Source: Caulobacter sp. (GTDB lineage Bacteria; Pseudomonadota; Alphaproteobacteria; Caulobacterales; Caulobacteraceae). Taken from it: a stretch of DNA of 64,000 nucleotides. Numbering within the stretch: the first letter of the stretch is position 1; every line of letters begins with the position of its first letter. The DNA is taken from the NCBI GenBank assembly GCA_016125585.1, contig WGLL01000005.1, positions 744,001 to 808,000 of the forward strand, written 5' to 3'. The notes beneath the pieces are model-generated. The model did no database searches. It was not told the origin of the DNA and was given only the letters and a program-made list of their open reading frames with translations. The position numbers and the translations under genes were made by a program. Positions 35,178 through 46,482 of the stretch are shown in pieces.

Positions 35178-36764
35178 ATGATGCAGCTGTCGCGCTGGAA
35201 GCTCATTGTCGTGATCACGACGGTGGTCTTCGGCATCCTTTTCGCCTTCCCCAACGTCCTGCCGCCCGACGTGCGCGCCGGCATGCCGGGCTTTCTGCCG
35301 AAGAACACCCTGAACCTGGGTCTCGACCTGCAGGGCGGTTCCTACCTCCTGCTCGAGGTGCAGACCGAGGTGCTGCAGAAGGAAAAGGTCAACAACCTGG
35401 GCGAAGAGGTGCGCCGCAGCCTGGAGCAGGAGAAGATCCCCTATTCCGGCATCTCGCCACTGGAAAACGGCGTCACCGTGCGGATCAACGATCCGGCCAA
35501 GGTCGACGCGGCCTATGGCCTGCTCAGCCGGCAACTGACGACCGCGACCAGCGCCGGCTCGGCCGACATCAAGATCGGTCGCGAGAACAACCAGCTTATC
35601 CGGCTGACCTATACCGACACCGCCCTGAACGACATGTCGACCAACGCGGTCAATCAGGCGATCGAGATCATCCGCCGCCGCATCGACGAGATCGGCACCA
35701 AGGAAACCTCGATCACCCGCCAGGGCGCCAACCGCATCGTCGTCCAGGCCCCTGGCGAGAGCGATCCCGAGAAGCTGAAGAACATCATCGGCAAGACCGC
35801 CAAGCTGACCTTCCAGATGGTCGATGTGGCCGGCCAAGATGAACTGCGCGACGGCATCGTGCCGCCAGGCTCGGAGCTGCTGCCCAACCGGGACGGCGGC
35901 CAGACCCTGGTCAAGAAGCGGGTCGAGGTCTCGGGCGACATGCTGACCCACGCCGGGGTCGGCACCAACCAGAACGGCCAGACCGTCGTTGATTTCCGCC
36001 TCAACAGCGAGGGCGCGCGACGCTTCGGCTCGGTGACGACCCGCAACGTCGGCAAGCCCTTCGCCATCATCCTCGACGGGGTGGTGCAGTCGGCGCCGGT
36101 GATCAACGACGCGATCACCACCGGCCAGGGCCAGATCAGCGGCAGCTATACGGTGCAGACCGCCAATGAGCTGTCGATCCTGCTCAACGCCGGCGCCCTG
36201 CCGGCGCCGCTGAAGGTCGAGGAACAGCGCACGGTCGGCGCCGAACTGGGCGCCGACGCGGTCAAGGCCGGACAGATCTCGACCCTCGTCGGCTTCGTCT
36301 CGATCCTGGTGTTCATGTTCCTGGCCTACGGGGCGCTGTTCGGCGGCATCTCGATCATCGCCCTGCTGGTCAACTGCCTGCTGATCGTCGCGGCCATGAG
36401 CCTGACCCAGGCGACCCTGACCCTGCCCGGCATCGCCGGACTGATCCTGACCCTGGCGGTGGCGGTCGACGCCAATGTGCTGATCTATGAGCGGATGCGC
36501 GACGAGGTGAGGGCGGGCAGGCCGCTGCTGGCCTCGATGGACGCCGGCTTCTCGCGGGCCATGTCGACCATCGTCGACGCCAACCTGACGACCCTGATCG
36601 CCGCGGCGATCATGTTCGGCGCCGGCGCCGGCCCTGTCCGGGGCTTCGCCTGGACCCTTTCGATCGGCGTGTTCACTTCGGTGTTCGCGGCTGTCCTCAT
36701 CACCCAGGTTCTTCTGGCGGTCTGGTATCGCACCGCCCGCCCCAAGACCCTGCCGATCGCCTAG
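35178..36764 (+). CDS. secD: Protein translocase subunit SecD
   Basis: The protein has 528 residues from ATG 35178 (an adjacent ATG at 35181 is equivalent). One helix at the N-terminus leads to the large periplasmic P1 domain containing LGLDLQGGSYLLLEV, and five more helices follow; FVSILVFMFLAYGALFGGIS and the VDANVLIYERMRDE motif of helices 4-5 carry the Asp/Arg of the proton path. SecDF pulls secreted proteins across the membrane using proton-motive force. It lies 148 bases after yajC and 10 bases before secF. Confidence 0.97.
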   Translation: MMQLSRWKLIVVITTVVFGILFAFPNVLPPDVRAGMPGFLPKNTLNLGLDLQGGSYLLLEVQTEVLQKEKVNNLGEEVRRSLEQEKIPYSGISPLENGVTVRINDPAKVDAAYGLLSRQLTTATSAGSADIKIGRENNQLIRLTYTDTALNDMSTNAVNQAIEIIRRRIDEIGTKETSITRQGANRIVVQAPGESDPEKLKNIIGKTAKLTFQMVDVAGQDELRDGIVPPGSELLPNRDGGQTLVKKRVEVSGDMLTHAGVGTNQNGQTVVDFRLNSEGARRFGSVTTRNVGKPFAIILDGVVQSAPVINDAITTGQGQISGSYTVQTANELSILLNAGALPAPLKVEEQRTVGAELGADAVKAGQISTLVGFVSILVFMFLAYGALFGGISIIALLVNCLLIVAAMSLTQATLTLPGIAGLILTLAVAVDANVLIYERMRDEVRAGRPLLASMDAGFSRAMSTIVDANLTTLIAAAIMFGAGAGPVRGFAWTLSIGVFTSVFAAVLITQVLLAVWYRTARPKTLPIA

Positions 36765-36774
36765 AGGTATGACC

Positions 36775-37764
36775 ATGTGGCCGATGATCAGAATTCTTCC
36801 CCTCAAGACCGACTTCCGGTTTGTCGCCTTCTCCAAGTATGCGGCGGTGATTTCGGTGCTGGCGGCGATCGCCTCCATCTATCTGGCGGTCTTCCCGCTG
36901 AAACCGCCGTGCGGCGGTCTCAACTGCGGCATCGACTTCAAGGGCGGCACGGTGCTGGAGTTCAACACCGCGCCCAAGCTGGCCGACCCGGCGGCGACGC
37001 GGGCCCTGCTGATCAGCCAGGGCGTGGGCGATCCGCAGGTGCAGACCTTCGGCAGCCCGGCCGATCCCAAGGGCGTCTACAACGTCTCCACCCGCTTTGA
37101 GCCGGGCGCCAACCCGGCGCAGAAGGTGGAGGAGATCAAGGCGGCCCTGACCCAGAAATTCGGCCTGACCGACAAGTCCTTCACCCGCACCGAGGTGGTC
37201 GGTCCCAAGGTTTCCGGCGAGCTTTTCCAGAAGGGCATCTGGGCCCTGCTGGCGGCCATCGGCCTGATGCTGCTCTACATCTGGTTCCGGTTCGAACTGC
37301 AGTTCGGCCTGGGGGCGGTGGCGGCCCTGTTCCACGACGTGCTGCTGACCTTCGGCATGATCGCCCTGTTCAAGCTGGAATTCAGCCTGACCACCGTCGC
37401 CGCCATCCTGACCATCATCGGCTATTCGATGAACGACACCGTCGTGGTCTTCGACCGGCTTCGCGAGAACCTGCGCAAGTACAAGCGCATGCCGATGCGG
37501 GAGCTGATCGACCTGTCCATCAACGAGACCCTGTCGCGGACGGTCATCACCGGCCTGACCGCCGTGGTGGCGCTGGCGGGCCTGGCGATCTTCGGCGGGG
37601 CGGCGCTGTTCGGCTTCTCGATCATCATGATGTTCGGCATCGCCCTGGGCACCTATTCCTCGATCTATGTGGCGGCGCCGATCATCCTGCTGTGGAATGG
37701 CGGCCAGCGCAGCGAGGACGAGGAAGCCACGCCGGTGGTGCTGGGCCCGGCGTCGCGGCCCTAG
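36775..37764 (+). CDS. secF: Protein translocase subunit SecF
   Basis: About 329 residues. ATG 36775 is preferred over 36769 because the GAGG ribosome-binding site ends only 1-2 bases before the earlier codon. Motifs: GIDFKGGTVLEF in the first periplasmic loop and SMNDTVVVFDRLRENL in the proton-path helices. It pairs with SecD and YajC. The C-terminal tail ends at 37764, where a dispersed repeat begins. Confidence 0.96.
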   Translation: MWPMIRILPLKTDFRFVAFSKYAAVISVLAAIASIYLAVFPLKPPCGGLNCGIDFKGGTVLEFNTAPKLADPAATRALLISQGVGDPQVQTFGSPADPKGVYNVSTRFEPGANPAQKVEEIKAALTQKFGLTDKSFTRTEVVGPKVSGELFQKGIWALLAAIGLMLLYIWFRFELQFGLGAVAALFHDVLLTFGMIALFKLEFSLTTVAAILTIIGYSMNDTVVVFDRLRENLRKYKRMPMRELIDLSINETLSRTVITGLTAVVALAGLAIFGGAALFGFSIIMMFGIALGTYSSIYVAAPIILLWNGGQRSEDEEATPVVLGPASRP

Positions 37765-37856
37765 AGCGCGTTCCGAAAAGTGGCAACCGGTTTTCGGATC
37801 AGACGCGCGACCAGGGAAAATCTGGAGCGCCCCGATTGGAGACCTTCAGATCGGGG
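37763..37856. repeat. Alphaproteobacterial dispersed repeat / hairpin mosaic
   Basis: The segment contains CCGAAAAGTGGCAACCGG followed by TTTTCGG, a palindrome-like core common between genes in alphaproteobacteria, framed by GAGCGCG and CGCGCGAC. A second hairpin, CCCCGAT / ATCGGGG at 37831-37856, follows at once. It lies between secF and the Mth938-domain gene and may act as an attenuator or mRNA-end structure. Confidence 0.65.
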
Positions 37857-37868
37857 TGAGCTCTGGTC

Positions 37869-38222
37869 ATGAGACAGCCGCCATCCATCGACGCCTGGGG
37901 CGGCGGCGGGTTCCGCGTCTCGGGCCTGTGGCGTCCAGGCTCCCTGTTGATCATCGATGACCAGCCCCGGGACTGGAGCGTGACCCGGCTGGCCGACCTG
38001 ACGCTGGAGGCCTTCAGCGAGGTGTTCGCCGCCGGCCCGGCGGTGGAGTTCGTCCTGCTGGGGACGGGCCTGACCCAGGCCCTGCCGGGGCGGGAGATTC
38101 GCGAGGGCCTGCGGGCCCGAGGGGTGGGTCTGGAATTCATGTCCAGCGAGGCCGCCGCGCGCAGCTACAACGTCCTGGCCTCGGAGGGCCGACGGCTCGC
38201 CGCGGCTCTGATAGCGGTGTGA
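37869..38222 (+). CDS. Mth938-like domain protein (DUF498)
   Basis: The protein has 117 residues with the Mth938 fold pattern: FRVSGLWRPGSLLIIDDQP, then FVLLGTGLTQALPGREIREG, and a Asn-containing EAAARSYNVLASEGRRLAAA end. Bacterial members are often found after secDF, and the human relative NDUFAF3 helps assemble complex I; whether the bacterial protein does so is unknown. It is downstream of a repeat, so co-transcription with secF is uncertain. Confidence 0.88.
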   Translation: MRQPPSIDAWGGGGFRVSGLWRPGSLLIIDDQPRDWSVTRLADLTLEAFSEVFAAGPAVEFVLLGTGLTQALPGREIREGLRARGVGLEFMSSEAAARSYNVLASEGRRLAAALIAV

Positions 38223-38297
38223 TGCGACCCTATTTGCAGGCCCCGCGAACCGGCCTATAGCTGAGCGCCTGGGTAGGACACTACGAGGGGCGATACC

Positions 38298-38906
38298 ATG
38301 ACGGCGCTGCTGTCCAATTTCCGAAACACCATGATCGTCAGCGTGATTCTCGCGCTGGTGATGATCTTTGCCTACTTCCAAAGCAATGCCGGCACCCCGG
38401 TCGATTTCGCGATCGCCGTGCTGCGCTGGCTGCACGTCTTCGTCGGCATCCTGTGGATCGGGCTGCTCTACTATTTCAACTTCGTGCAGATCCGGAAGAT
38501 GCCCGACATCCCGGCCGAGCTGAAGCCGGCGGTGTCCAAATACATCGCCCCCGAGGCGCTGTTCTGGTTCCGCTGGGCGGCGCTGCTGACCTTCGTTTTC
38601 GGCGTCATCCTGGCGGCGCACAGGGGCTATCTGGTCTCGGCCTTCACCCTGGGCGCCAGCGAGGGCTTCGTGAACAAGGGCCATATGCTGATCGGCATCG
38701 GCATGTGGCTGGGCACCATCATGTTCTTCAACGTCTGGGCCTTCATCTGGCCGGCGCAGAAGATCGCCCTGGGCATCAAGGAAGGCTTTGACGCCGACGC
38801 CAAGGCGGCGGCCGGCAAGAAGGCGATGCTGTTCTCGCGCATCAACACCCTGCTGTCGCTGCCGATGCTGACGGCGATGACGATGAACCAGACCATCTTC
38901 GGATAG
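38298..38906 (+). CDS. PuuD-like membrane protein (urate hydroxylase membrane-domain family)
   Basis: The protein has 202 residues and about five hydrophobic helices. RWLHVFVGILWIGLLYYFNF (about 43-62) carries a candidate haem-ligand His, and FWFRWAALLTFVFGVILAAH and GHMLIGIGMWLGTIMFFNVW give further His residues. These features match the membrane domain of PuuD-type urate oxidases. The cytochrome-c-like C-terminal domain of full PuuD is absent, so urate oxidation by this protein alone is unlikely. It is followed by a clear terminator. Confidence 0.75.
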   Translation: MTALLSNFRNTMIVSVILALVMIFAYFQSNAGTPVDFAIAVLRWLHVFVGILWIGLLYYFNFVQIRKMPDIPAELKPAVSKYIAPEALFWFRWAALLTFVFGVILAAHRGYLVSAFTLGASEGFVNKGHMLIGIGMWLGTIMFFNVWAFIWPAQKIALGIKEGFDADAKAAAGKKAMLFSRINTLLSLPMLTAMTMNQTIFG

Positions 38907-38928
38907 GCCGGGAGTTCAGCTAGAACGG

Positions 38929-38956
38929 AAGGCCCGCCGGCGACGGCGGGCCTTTT
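38929..38956 (+). terminator. Rho-independent terminator
   Basis: AAGGCCCGCC and GGCGGGCCTT form a perfect 10-bp stem around a 6-base loop, followed by TTGCTTTT. It ends the PuuD-like gene 23 bases after its stop. Confidence 0.85.
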
Positions 38957-38974
38957 GCTTTTCCCAGGGCCGCC

Positions 38975-39643
38975 ATGACCGCCGAACCGCCTGTCGATCT
39001 CGACGCCCGCCTGGCCGCGCAGGACCCCGACCGCTGGCTGTCGAGCCGGTTCGTCGAGGATGAGGCGGCGCGGGCCGATCTGGTCGCCCTCTACTGTCTC
39101 GACAATGAACTGGCGGCGGTGGCGGGCAAGGTCAGCACGCCGCTGGTCGGGGAGATGCGTCTGGCCTGGTGGCGCGAGGCGCTGGAGGGGCTGATGGCCA
39201 CCGGCGCCACCCGGGGCCACCCGGTGCTGGAGGCGCTCAAGACCGCCAGCCTGCCGATGGACACGGTGGCGGGTCTGCCCGATCGCTATGTCGCGGCCCT
39301 GGAGCCGGCGGACGGCGACGAGGCGCTGCTGGCGCGGATCGACGAGACGGCCGCGGTGGTGATGGCCCTGGCCGCGTTGCGGCTGCATCCGGAGGCCCGG
39401 GTCGAACAGGTGGCGGACGCGGCCCGGGCCCTGGTCCTGGGCCGGACCGGACAGGCCGACGCGGCGGCGGTGCGGGACATCCTGTCGCGGGGGCGGGAGG
39501 CGCTGGCGAAGTTGCCGGCGGCGGCCTTCCCGGCGGTCGCCCATGCGGCTCTGGCGAGGCCCTATGCGCGAGGCGCACGGCCCGGACCACTGGCCAAGCG
39601 GCTGCGGCTGACCTGGGCGGTGATGCGGGGGCGGCTGGACTGA
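38975..39643 (+). CDS. Squalene/phytoene synthase-like protein
   Basis: The protein has 222 residues. Helical segments match the trans-isoprenyl-synthase fold (RWLSSRFVEDEAARADLVAL, MRLAWWREALEGL, HPVLEAL). It is shorter than true phytoene or squalene synthases (about 280 residues), and the two aspartate-rich metal-binding motifs are not evident, a trait shared with the NDUFAF6-like subgroup. Prenyl transfer is therefore doubtful. The ATG is 19 bases after a terminator, so it has its own promoter. Confidence 0.8.
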   Translation: MTAEPPVDLDARLAAQDPDRWLSSRFVEDEAARADLVALYCLDNELAAVAGKVSTPLVGEMRLAWWREALEGLMATGATRGHPVLEALKTASLPMDTVAGLPDRYVAALEPADGDEALLARIDETAAVVMALAALRLHPEARVEQVADAARALVLGRTGQADAAAVRDILSRGREALAKLPAAAFPAVAHAALARPYARGARPGPLAKRLRLTWAVMRGRLD

Positions 39644-39671
39644 GGGGGGGTGAGTTTGAGCCTTCGCGGCT

Positions 39672-39727
39672 GGCGCCGCCCTCATCCGAGCCCTTCGGGC
39701 CACCTTCTCCCGGCGAGCGGGAGAAGG
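39672..39727. repeat. Dispersed REP-like repeat, copy 1
   Basis: This copy contains CCCTCATCCGAGCCCTTCGG and CTTCTCCCGGCGAGCGGGAG, with a CTCCCG/CGGGAG hairpin. The same sequence recurs in the same orientation at 41925-41981, on the other side of the interrupted S9 peptidase gene. Confidence 0.85.
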
Positions 39728-39741
39728 GGCCTTGAGGGGCT

Positions 39742-41808
<2,067 letters not shown>

Positions 41809-41924
41809 TTCAGGGCGTTCCCGCAGGTGTTGTGATTGTTGCGGCGGAAACTAATCCCGTGCGGGACGCGATACCAGAGGGGCAGTCCTTCTCCCGGCAA
41901 GCGGGAGGGGGACTCTTTGAGGCC

Positions 41925-41981
41925 GGCGCCGCCCTCATCCGAGCCCTTCGGGCCCACCTTCTCCCGGCGAGCGGGAGAAGG
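41925..41981. repeat. Dispersed REP-like repeat, copy 2 with an extra half-unit
   Basis: Nearly identical to 39672-39727 (one extra C after GGGCC). A further partial unit, CTTCTCCCGGCAAGCGGGAG, lies just upstream at 41888-41907. It sits between the S9 peptidase start and the trmFO stop. Confidence 0.85.
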
Positions 41982-41983
41982 GT

Positions 41984-43363
41984 CTAGGATGCCGCCAGCC
42001 AGGCGTCGAGGTCGTCGAGGGCCCGCTGGCTCATCAGCTGTTTCTTGGCGCGGCCGCGTTCCTTCATCGGGATCTTGCCGCCCCCGGCGTCCGTCTTCGG
42101 GGTCTCCATCGGCGGCAGCAGGCCGTAGTTGATGTTCATCGGCTGGAACTTCGCCCCGCCCTCGAGAAAGCCGCCGGTGATGTGAGCCGCCAGGGCGCCG
42201 AGCGCCGTGGTGGCGGGCGGGGTCTCAAGCGGCCTGCCAAGACGCTCCGCCGCCGCCAGACGGCCGGTGAGCAGGCCGATGGCGGCGCTCTCGACATAGC
42301 CCTCGACCCCGGTCACCTGTCCGGCGAAGCGCAGGCGCGCATCGGCCTTCAGGCGCAGCTGGCTGTCGAGCAGCCGGGGGCTGTTGAGGAAGGTGTTGCG
42401 GTGCAGGCCGCCGAGGCGGGCGAACTGGGCGTCCTGCAGGCCCGGGATCATGCGGAACACCTCGGCCTGGGCGCCGTGCTTCAGCTTGGTCTGGAAGCCG
42501 ACCATGTTCCACAGGGTGCCCAGCGCATTGTCCTGCCGAAGCTGGACGATGGCGTGGGCCTTGACGGTGGGGTCGCGGGGATTTGTCAGGCCGACCGGCT
42601 TCATCGGCCCGTGGCGCAAGGTCTCGCGACCCCGCTCGGCCATCACCTCGATCGGCAGGCAGCCGTCGAAATAGGGGACGTTTTCCCAGTCCTTGAACTC
42701 GGCCTTGGGCCCCGCCAGCAGGGCGTCGATGAAGGCCTCGTATTGTTCGCGATTCATCGGGCAGTTGATGTAGGCGGCCGCGTCGCCGCCGGGGCCTTCC
42801 TTGTCATAGCGCGACTGGCGCCAGGCGATGTCCATGTCGATCGACTCGAGATGGATGATCGGGGCGATGGCGTCGAAGAAGCTCAGGGAGTCCTCGTCGG
42901 TCAGGGCCAGGATCGCCTCGGCCAGGGCCGGGGAGGTGAGGGGGCCGGTGGCGACGATGACGTTGTCCCAGTCGGCCGGCGGCAGGCCGGCGACTTCCTC
43001 CCGGGCGATGGTGACCAATGGATGGGTTTCCAGCCGGCGGGTGACCTCGGCGGAGAAGCCGTCGCGGTCGACGGCCAGGGCGCCGCCGGCCGGCACCTGG
43101 TGCTGGTCGCCGGCCGAGAGGATCAGACTGTCGCAGCGCCGCATCTCGGCATGCAGCAGGCCCACGGCGTTGAAGCGCCAGTCGTCGGAGCGGAAGCTGT
43201 TGGAGCAGACCAGCTCGGCCAGGCCGTCGGTGCTGTGGGCGTCGGTGCCGCGCACAGGGCGCATTTCGTGCAGCACGACGGGGACGCCGGCGCGGGCGAT
43301 CTGCCAGGCGGCTTCGGAGCCGGCAAGGCCGCCGCCGATGACATGAATGGGTTGGCTGTTCAT
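41984..43363 (-). CDS. trmFO: Methylenetetrahydrofolate-tRNA-(uracil-5-)-methyltransferase
   Basis: The protein has 459 residues from ATG 43363. It starts with the FAD motif [20 protein letters not shown], followed by [13 protein letters not shown]. The two catalytic cysteines of TrmFO are visible in [12 protein letters not shown] and [18 protein letters not shown]. The enzyme makes ribothymidine-54 in tRNA using methylene-THF and FAD. Its 3-prime end abuts the dispersed repeat; it is divergent from the membrane-protein gene at 43470. Confidence 0.96.
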   Translation of the reverse strand: MNSQPIHVIGGGLAGSEAAWQIARAGVPVVLHEMRPVRGTDAHSTDGLAELVCSNSFRSDDWRFNAVGLLHAEMRRCDSLILSAGDQHQVPAGGALAVDRDGFSAEVTRRLETHPLVTIAREEVAGLPPADWDNVIVATGPLTSPALAEAILALTDEDSLSFFDAIAPIIHLESIDMDIAWRQSRYDKEGPGGDAAAYINCPMNREQYEAFIDALLAGPKAEFKDWENVPYFDGCLPIEVMAERGRETLRHGPMKPVGLTNPRDPTVKAHAIVQLRQDNALGTLWNMVGFQTKLKHGAQAEVFRMIPGLQDAQFARLGGLHRNTFLNSPRLLDSQLRLKADARLRFAGQVTGVEGYVESAAIGLLTGRLAAAERLGRPLETPPATTALGALAAHITGGFLEGGAKFQPMNINYGLLPPMETPKTDAGGGKIPMKERGRAKKQLMSQRALDDLDAWLAAS

Positions 43364-43469
43364 GGCGGACACATAGGCCGACGCGGGCCGCCGGGAAACC
43401 GTTTCCGGTGGCCTTCCGGACAGGGTTGTGATGTGGTTAGCGACGATTGTGGTCCCTGGGGAGGTGATC

Positions 43470-44378
43470 TTGGCAAGCTTCAATATCAGTGACGCGGCCC
43501 TGTCGGGGTTCGGCGTGATCAAACGCAATCCCGTGGCGCCGGCGGTGTGGGGCCTGGTGCAGATGGCGCTGGTGGCTGTGCCCCTGCTGCTGATCCTGCC
43601 GGCGATGATCGAACTGTTCGGGTTGGCGGCGCATGCCGCCCAGACCGACCAGGAGCCGGAGATGGCGCAGATCATGGCCATCCAGAGCAGGATGATGATG
43701 GTCTCGCCCCTGTCGTGGATCGGTCAGCTGGTCGGCACCGGCCTGATCATCGGGGCGGTGTTCCGCGCCGTGCTGTCGCCGGGCGACAGCCGCTGGTTCT
43801 TCATGCGCTTCAGCATGGCCGAAGTGATGCTGGTGGCGGTGAGCATCGTCTTCAAGATTCTGCTGGCCGTGGCGATCCTGGTCGGGGTGATCATTGTCGC
43901 GATCGCCGGGGTGGCCCTGTACCAGGCGTCGGAAGCGGCGGGGATCATCGTCGGGGTGGTCGGCGGCCTGGTGCTGGTCGGCGTCGCCATCTGGGGCGGC
44001 TTGAGATTCTCTCTGTCCTGGCCGATGAGCTTTGACCGCAAGAACTTCCTGCTGTTCGAAAGCTGGGCCCTGACCCGGAGCCAGGCCGGCAGCCTGTTCC
44101 TGATGGGGCTGTTGAATGTGGTCCTGGTGACCATCATCCAGAGCGTGGTGTTCGGGGTGGTGCTGGGCGTGGCCGCGGCGCTGCTGTTCGGCGTCGGCGG
44201 CCTGGATGTCACCAATGAGGCCGAGTTCTTCAAGCCTGAAAATCTGAAGGGGCTGATCCCCTGGGGCATCGGGCTGATGGTGATCAGCGGGGTGATCTCC
44301 GGCTATCTGATGGCCATCATGGCGGCGCCCTGGGCCGCGGCCTACAAGGCGCTGCGGCCGGAAGAGGTTGCGCCGTAA
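43470..44378 (+). CDS. Multi-helix membrane protein, paralogue 1
   Basis: About 302 residues. I place the start at TTG 43470: GGGGAGGT ends 5 bases before it, and the resulting N-terminus ([20 protein letters not shown]) aligns with that of the paralogue at 46483 (ATFSATDAGLVGFKLARDHP). Six or so hydrophobic helices occupy most of the length, with a conserved [20 protein letters not shown] segment after helix 4. Function is unknown. Two relatives lie at 44481 and 46483. Confidence 0.75.
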   Translation: MASFNISDAALSGFGVIKRNPVAPAVWGLVQMALVAVPLLLILPAMIELFGLAAHAAQTDQEPEMAQIMAIQSRMMMVSPLSWIGQLVGTGLIIGAVFRAVLSPGDSRWFFMRFSMAEVMLVAVSIVFKILLAVAILVGVIIVAIAGVALYQASEAAGIIVGVVGGLVLVGVAIWGGLRFSLSWPMSFDRKNFLLFESWALTRSQAGSLFLMGLLNVVLVTIIQSVVFGVVLGVAAALLFGVGGLDVTNEAEFFKPENLKGLIPWGIGLMVISGVISGYLMAIMAAPWAAAYKALRPEEVAP

Positions 44379-44480
44379 CGCCTTACCTGTCGCCTTGGAG
44401 GGGCAAGCTGGCGTAGGCTGGCCCCGTCCTCGGGTGAAGCGAATCAGCCGACCCGAGGCAGGGGATAGAGCGGTCTTACA

Positions 44481-45395
44481 ATGTCCTTTTCGCCCGTACA
44501 GGCGTCCCTGGAAGGTTTCCGGTTCATTCGCGACCGGCCGCGCCCGGTCACCATCTGGATGGTGGCGCTGCTGGCGCTGAACCTGGCGGCGACGCTGTTC
44601 AACCTGTCGCCCTGGGCCCGACGCCTGGAGGCGCTGAAGCAGCATTTCGCCGTCGACTGGTCGCTGGCGGGTCTGGCCGACCTGGCGCTGCAACTGCTGC
44701 CGGCGGCGATCATCGCCCTGTTCCTGACCTTCGCCGGGCTGTGCATCATCGCGCCGTCGATCTTCCGGGTCATGCTGGGCCAGACCAAGGGACCGGTGTT
44801 CCGGCTGGGCGCCGACGAGGCGCGCATGTTCTGGCTGTTCCTGGCGGTGCTGGTGCTGATCACCCTGGCGGCGATCCCGTCCGGCGTGGTGATCGGCTAC
44901 AGCCGGGTGTTCGCCGGGCCGCTGGCGGCGTCCATGGGGCTGACCTGGGTGGTCACCCTGCTGAGCCAGCTGGCCTCGTTCCTGCTGTTCGCCTTCATCG
45001 TGCTGCGATCCTCCATGGCCGCCCTGATCGAGGTCGACACCCATCGGCTGGATATCCAGGCGTCATGGAAGCTGACCAAGGGGGCCTTCTGGCGCCTGTT
45101 CGCCACCGCCCTGCTGGACGCCATCCTGGCGCTGCTGGTGATCCTTGTGGCGCGGGGGCTGTTCTATCTGCTGGGCACGGTGATCGCCTTCGTCATGGGC
45201 TTCGACCAGCAGCAGTTCTACGACTTCATGTGGCCGTCGGACGGCGGCGTCCTCAGCCACTTCGCCCCCGGACCGTTGATCTGGATGTTGCTGTCGTCGG
45301 CGGAGATGACGGTGGGCTTCTGCGTGGCCTGCGGCAGCCTGGTCTACGCCTACCGCGGCCTGTCGGGCACGGCGGCGGCGCCGTCTGAAGACTAG
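44481..45395 (+). CDS. Multi-helix membrane protein, paralogue 2
   Basis: The protein has 304 residues with the same plan as its neighbours: an N-terminal SFSPVQASLEGFRFIRDRPR segment, then about six membrane helices, a mid-protein polar segment (SSMAALIEVDTHRLDIQASW) and a helical end. It begins 102 bases after paralogue 1. Its TAG stop shares bases with the convergent GST stop (CTAG, 45392-45395). Function unknown. Confidence 0.77.
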   Translation: MSFSPVQASLEGFRFIRDRPRPVTIWMVALLALNLAATLFNLSPWARRLEALKQHFAVDWSLAGLADLALQLLPAAIIALFLTFAGLCIIAPSIFRVMLGQTKGPVFRLGADEARMFWLFLAVLVLITLAAIPSGVVIGYSRVFAGPLAASMGLTWVVTLLSQLASFLLFAFIVLRSSMAALIEVDTHRLDIQASWKLTKGAFWRLFATALLDAILALLVILVARGLFYLLGTVIAFVMGFDQQQFYDFMWPSDGGVLSHFAPGPLIWMLLSSAEMTVGFCVACGSLVYAYRGLSGTAAAPSED

Positions 45396-46012
45396 CTGTT
45401 GGCCGAAGCGCTGGGCCGGGCGTCGACGCGGGCGTGCCAGTCGCGCAGGGCGGCGGCGCTCTCGGGCATCTCGAGCCCGGTGAAGCTGGCGAAATCGATG
45501 GTGGTCTGGGCGACGATGTCGGCCATCGAATAGGCCGCGCCGGCGATGAAGGGGCCGCCGGCCGCCAGTTCCCGGTCCAGCCAGCCGCAGGCGCGGGCAT
45601 AGGCCTCGCGGTTGGACTCGCCGAAATCCTTGTATTGCGTCAGCAGTGATGCGGTCAGGGGATGGGCGTGGCGCCAGAACATGCCGACCGGCGTCATCAG
45701 CTGAAACTCGATGCGGCGAATCCACATGTCGATCAGCGCCGCCTCGAGCGCGTCGCGCCCGAACATCGGCGGATCGGGATACAGCCGCTCGAGATAGCGG
45801 CAGATGGAGACGCTCTCGGAGATGGCCGTGCCGTCGTCCAGCACCAGGGTCGGCAGCTGGCCAAGGGAGTTGCGGGCGCGGTGAGCCTCGCTCTTGTGCT
45901 CGCCGCGCCGTATCTCGACGCGCGTCTCGGGAAGATCAGCGCCCTTTTCGGCGATGAAGATACGCACCCGGCGCGGGTTGGGCGCCGGGTTGCGCTCGCC
46001 GTAGAGGATCAT
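45392..46012 (-). CDS. Glutathione S-transferase family protein
   Basis: The protein has 206 residues. The thioredoxin-like domain starts MILYGERNPAPNPRRVRIFI and carries the glutathione segment LGQLPTLVLDDGTAISESVS (Glu-Ser of the gamma-glutamyl site). The C-terminal helical domain has GPFIAGAAYSMADIVAQTTI. It is 4 bases downstream of the small secreted-protein gene on the same strand, so the two probably share a transcript. Confidence 0.87.
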   Translation of the reverse strand: MILYGERNPAPNPRRVRIFIAEKGADLPETRVEIRRGEHKSEAHRARNSLGQLPTLVLDDGTAISESVSICRYLERLYPDPPMFGRDALEAALIDMWIRRIEFQLMTPVGMFWRHAHPLTASLLTQYKDFGESNREAYARACGWLDRELAAGGPFIAGAAYSMADIVAQTTIDFASFTGLEMPESAAALRDWHARVDARPSASANS

Positions 46013-46016
46013 GCGA

Positions 46017-46310
46017 TCAGCTGCAGGGGTTGGTGCCGCAGGTGGCCAGGCCGCTGCGCTGGGCGTTGTCCAGGTCCTGCTTGTCCAGTTCGGCCTGCTT
46101 TTCCCAGTCGGCCGCCGTGCGGCAGGACTTGATGGGGAAGCGGCTGCCGGTCACCGCGGTCTTCTTGCAGACCATCCGGTTGGGGTCCTTCTTGGCCTCG
46201 GGCTTCTTGGCGGTGGTTTCGGAGGCCGCCTTGTCGGCGGCGAGGGTCGGCGCGGAGAAGGAAACGGTAGCCAAGGCGGCGCAGGCCGCGGCGGCGAGGA
46301 GGGCTTTCAT
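46017..46310 (-). CDS. Small secreted cysteine-containing protein
   Basis: A 97-residue protein from ATG 46310 with a signal peptide ending near LAA (about residue 25), a Lys/Ala/Glu spacer, and a compact C-terminal region (MVCKKTAVTGSRFPIKSCRT, then ATCGTNPCS) with four cysteines that could form two disulfides. The K-T-x-V-T-G-S-R-x-x-x-K-x-C pattern is one I have seen in other small alphaproteobacterial periplasmic proteins of unknown function. It is first in a probable operon with the GST. Confidence 0.75.
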   Translation of the reverse strand: MKALLAAAACAALATVSFSAPTLAADKAASETTAKKPEAKKDPNRMVCKKTAVTGSRFPIKSCRTAADWEKQAELDKQDLDNAQRSGLATCGTNPCS

Positions 46311-46482
46311 CTTGAACTCTTCAACTGTGGATCGAGGAGGACCGGCGACCCCGCAAGGAACCGTCCGACAGCCAAGGCTAGCATGGCTGCGTCGATAGCG
46401 CCAACCGGGCGCGTCTGGACGGTGGCCTGACCGGCCGTCTCTGCTATTTGTAGGACCGAATGCGGCTACGCAAGGGACGGAC

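Noticed and set aside
35094-36878. Long minus-strand frame over secD
   Set aside because: Antisense to secD; low-complexity composition rich in Gly, Asp and His.
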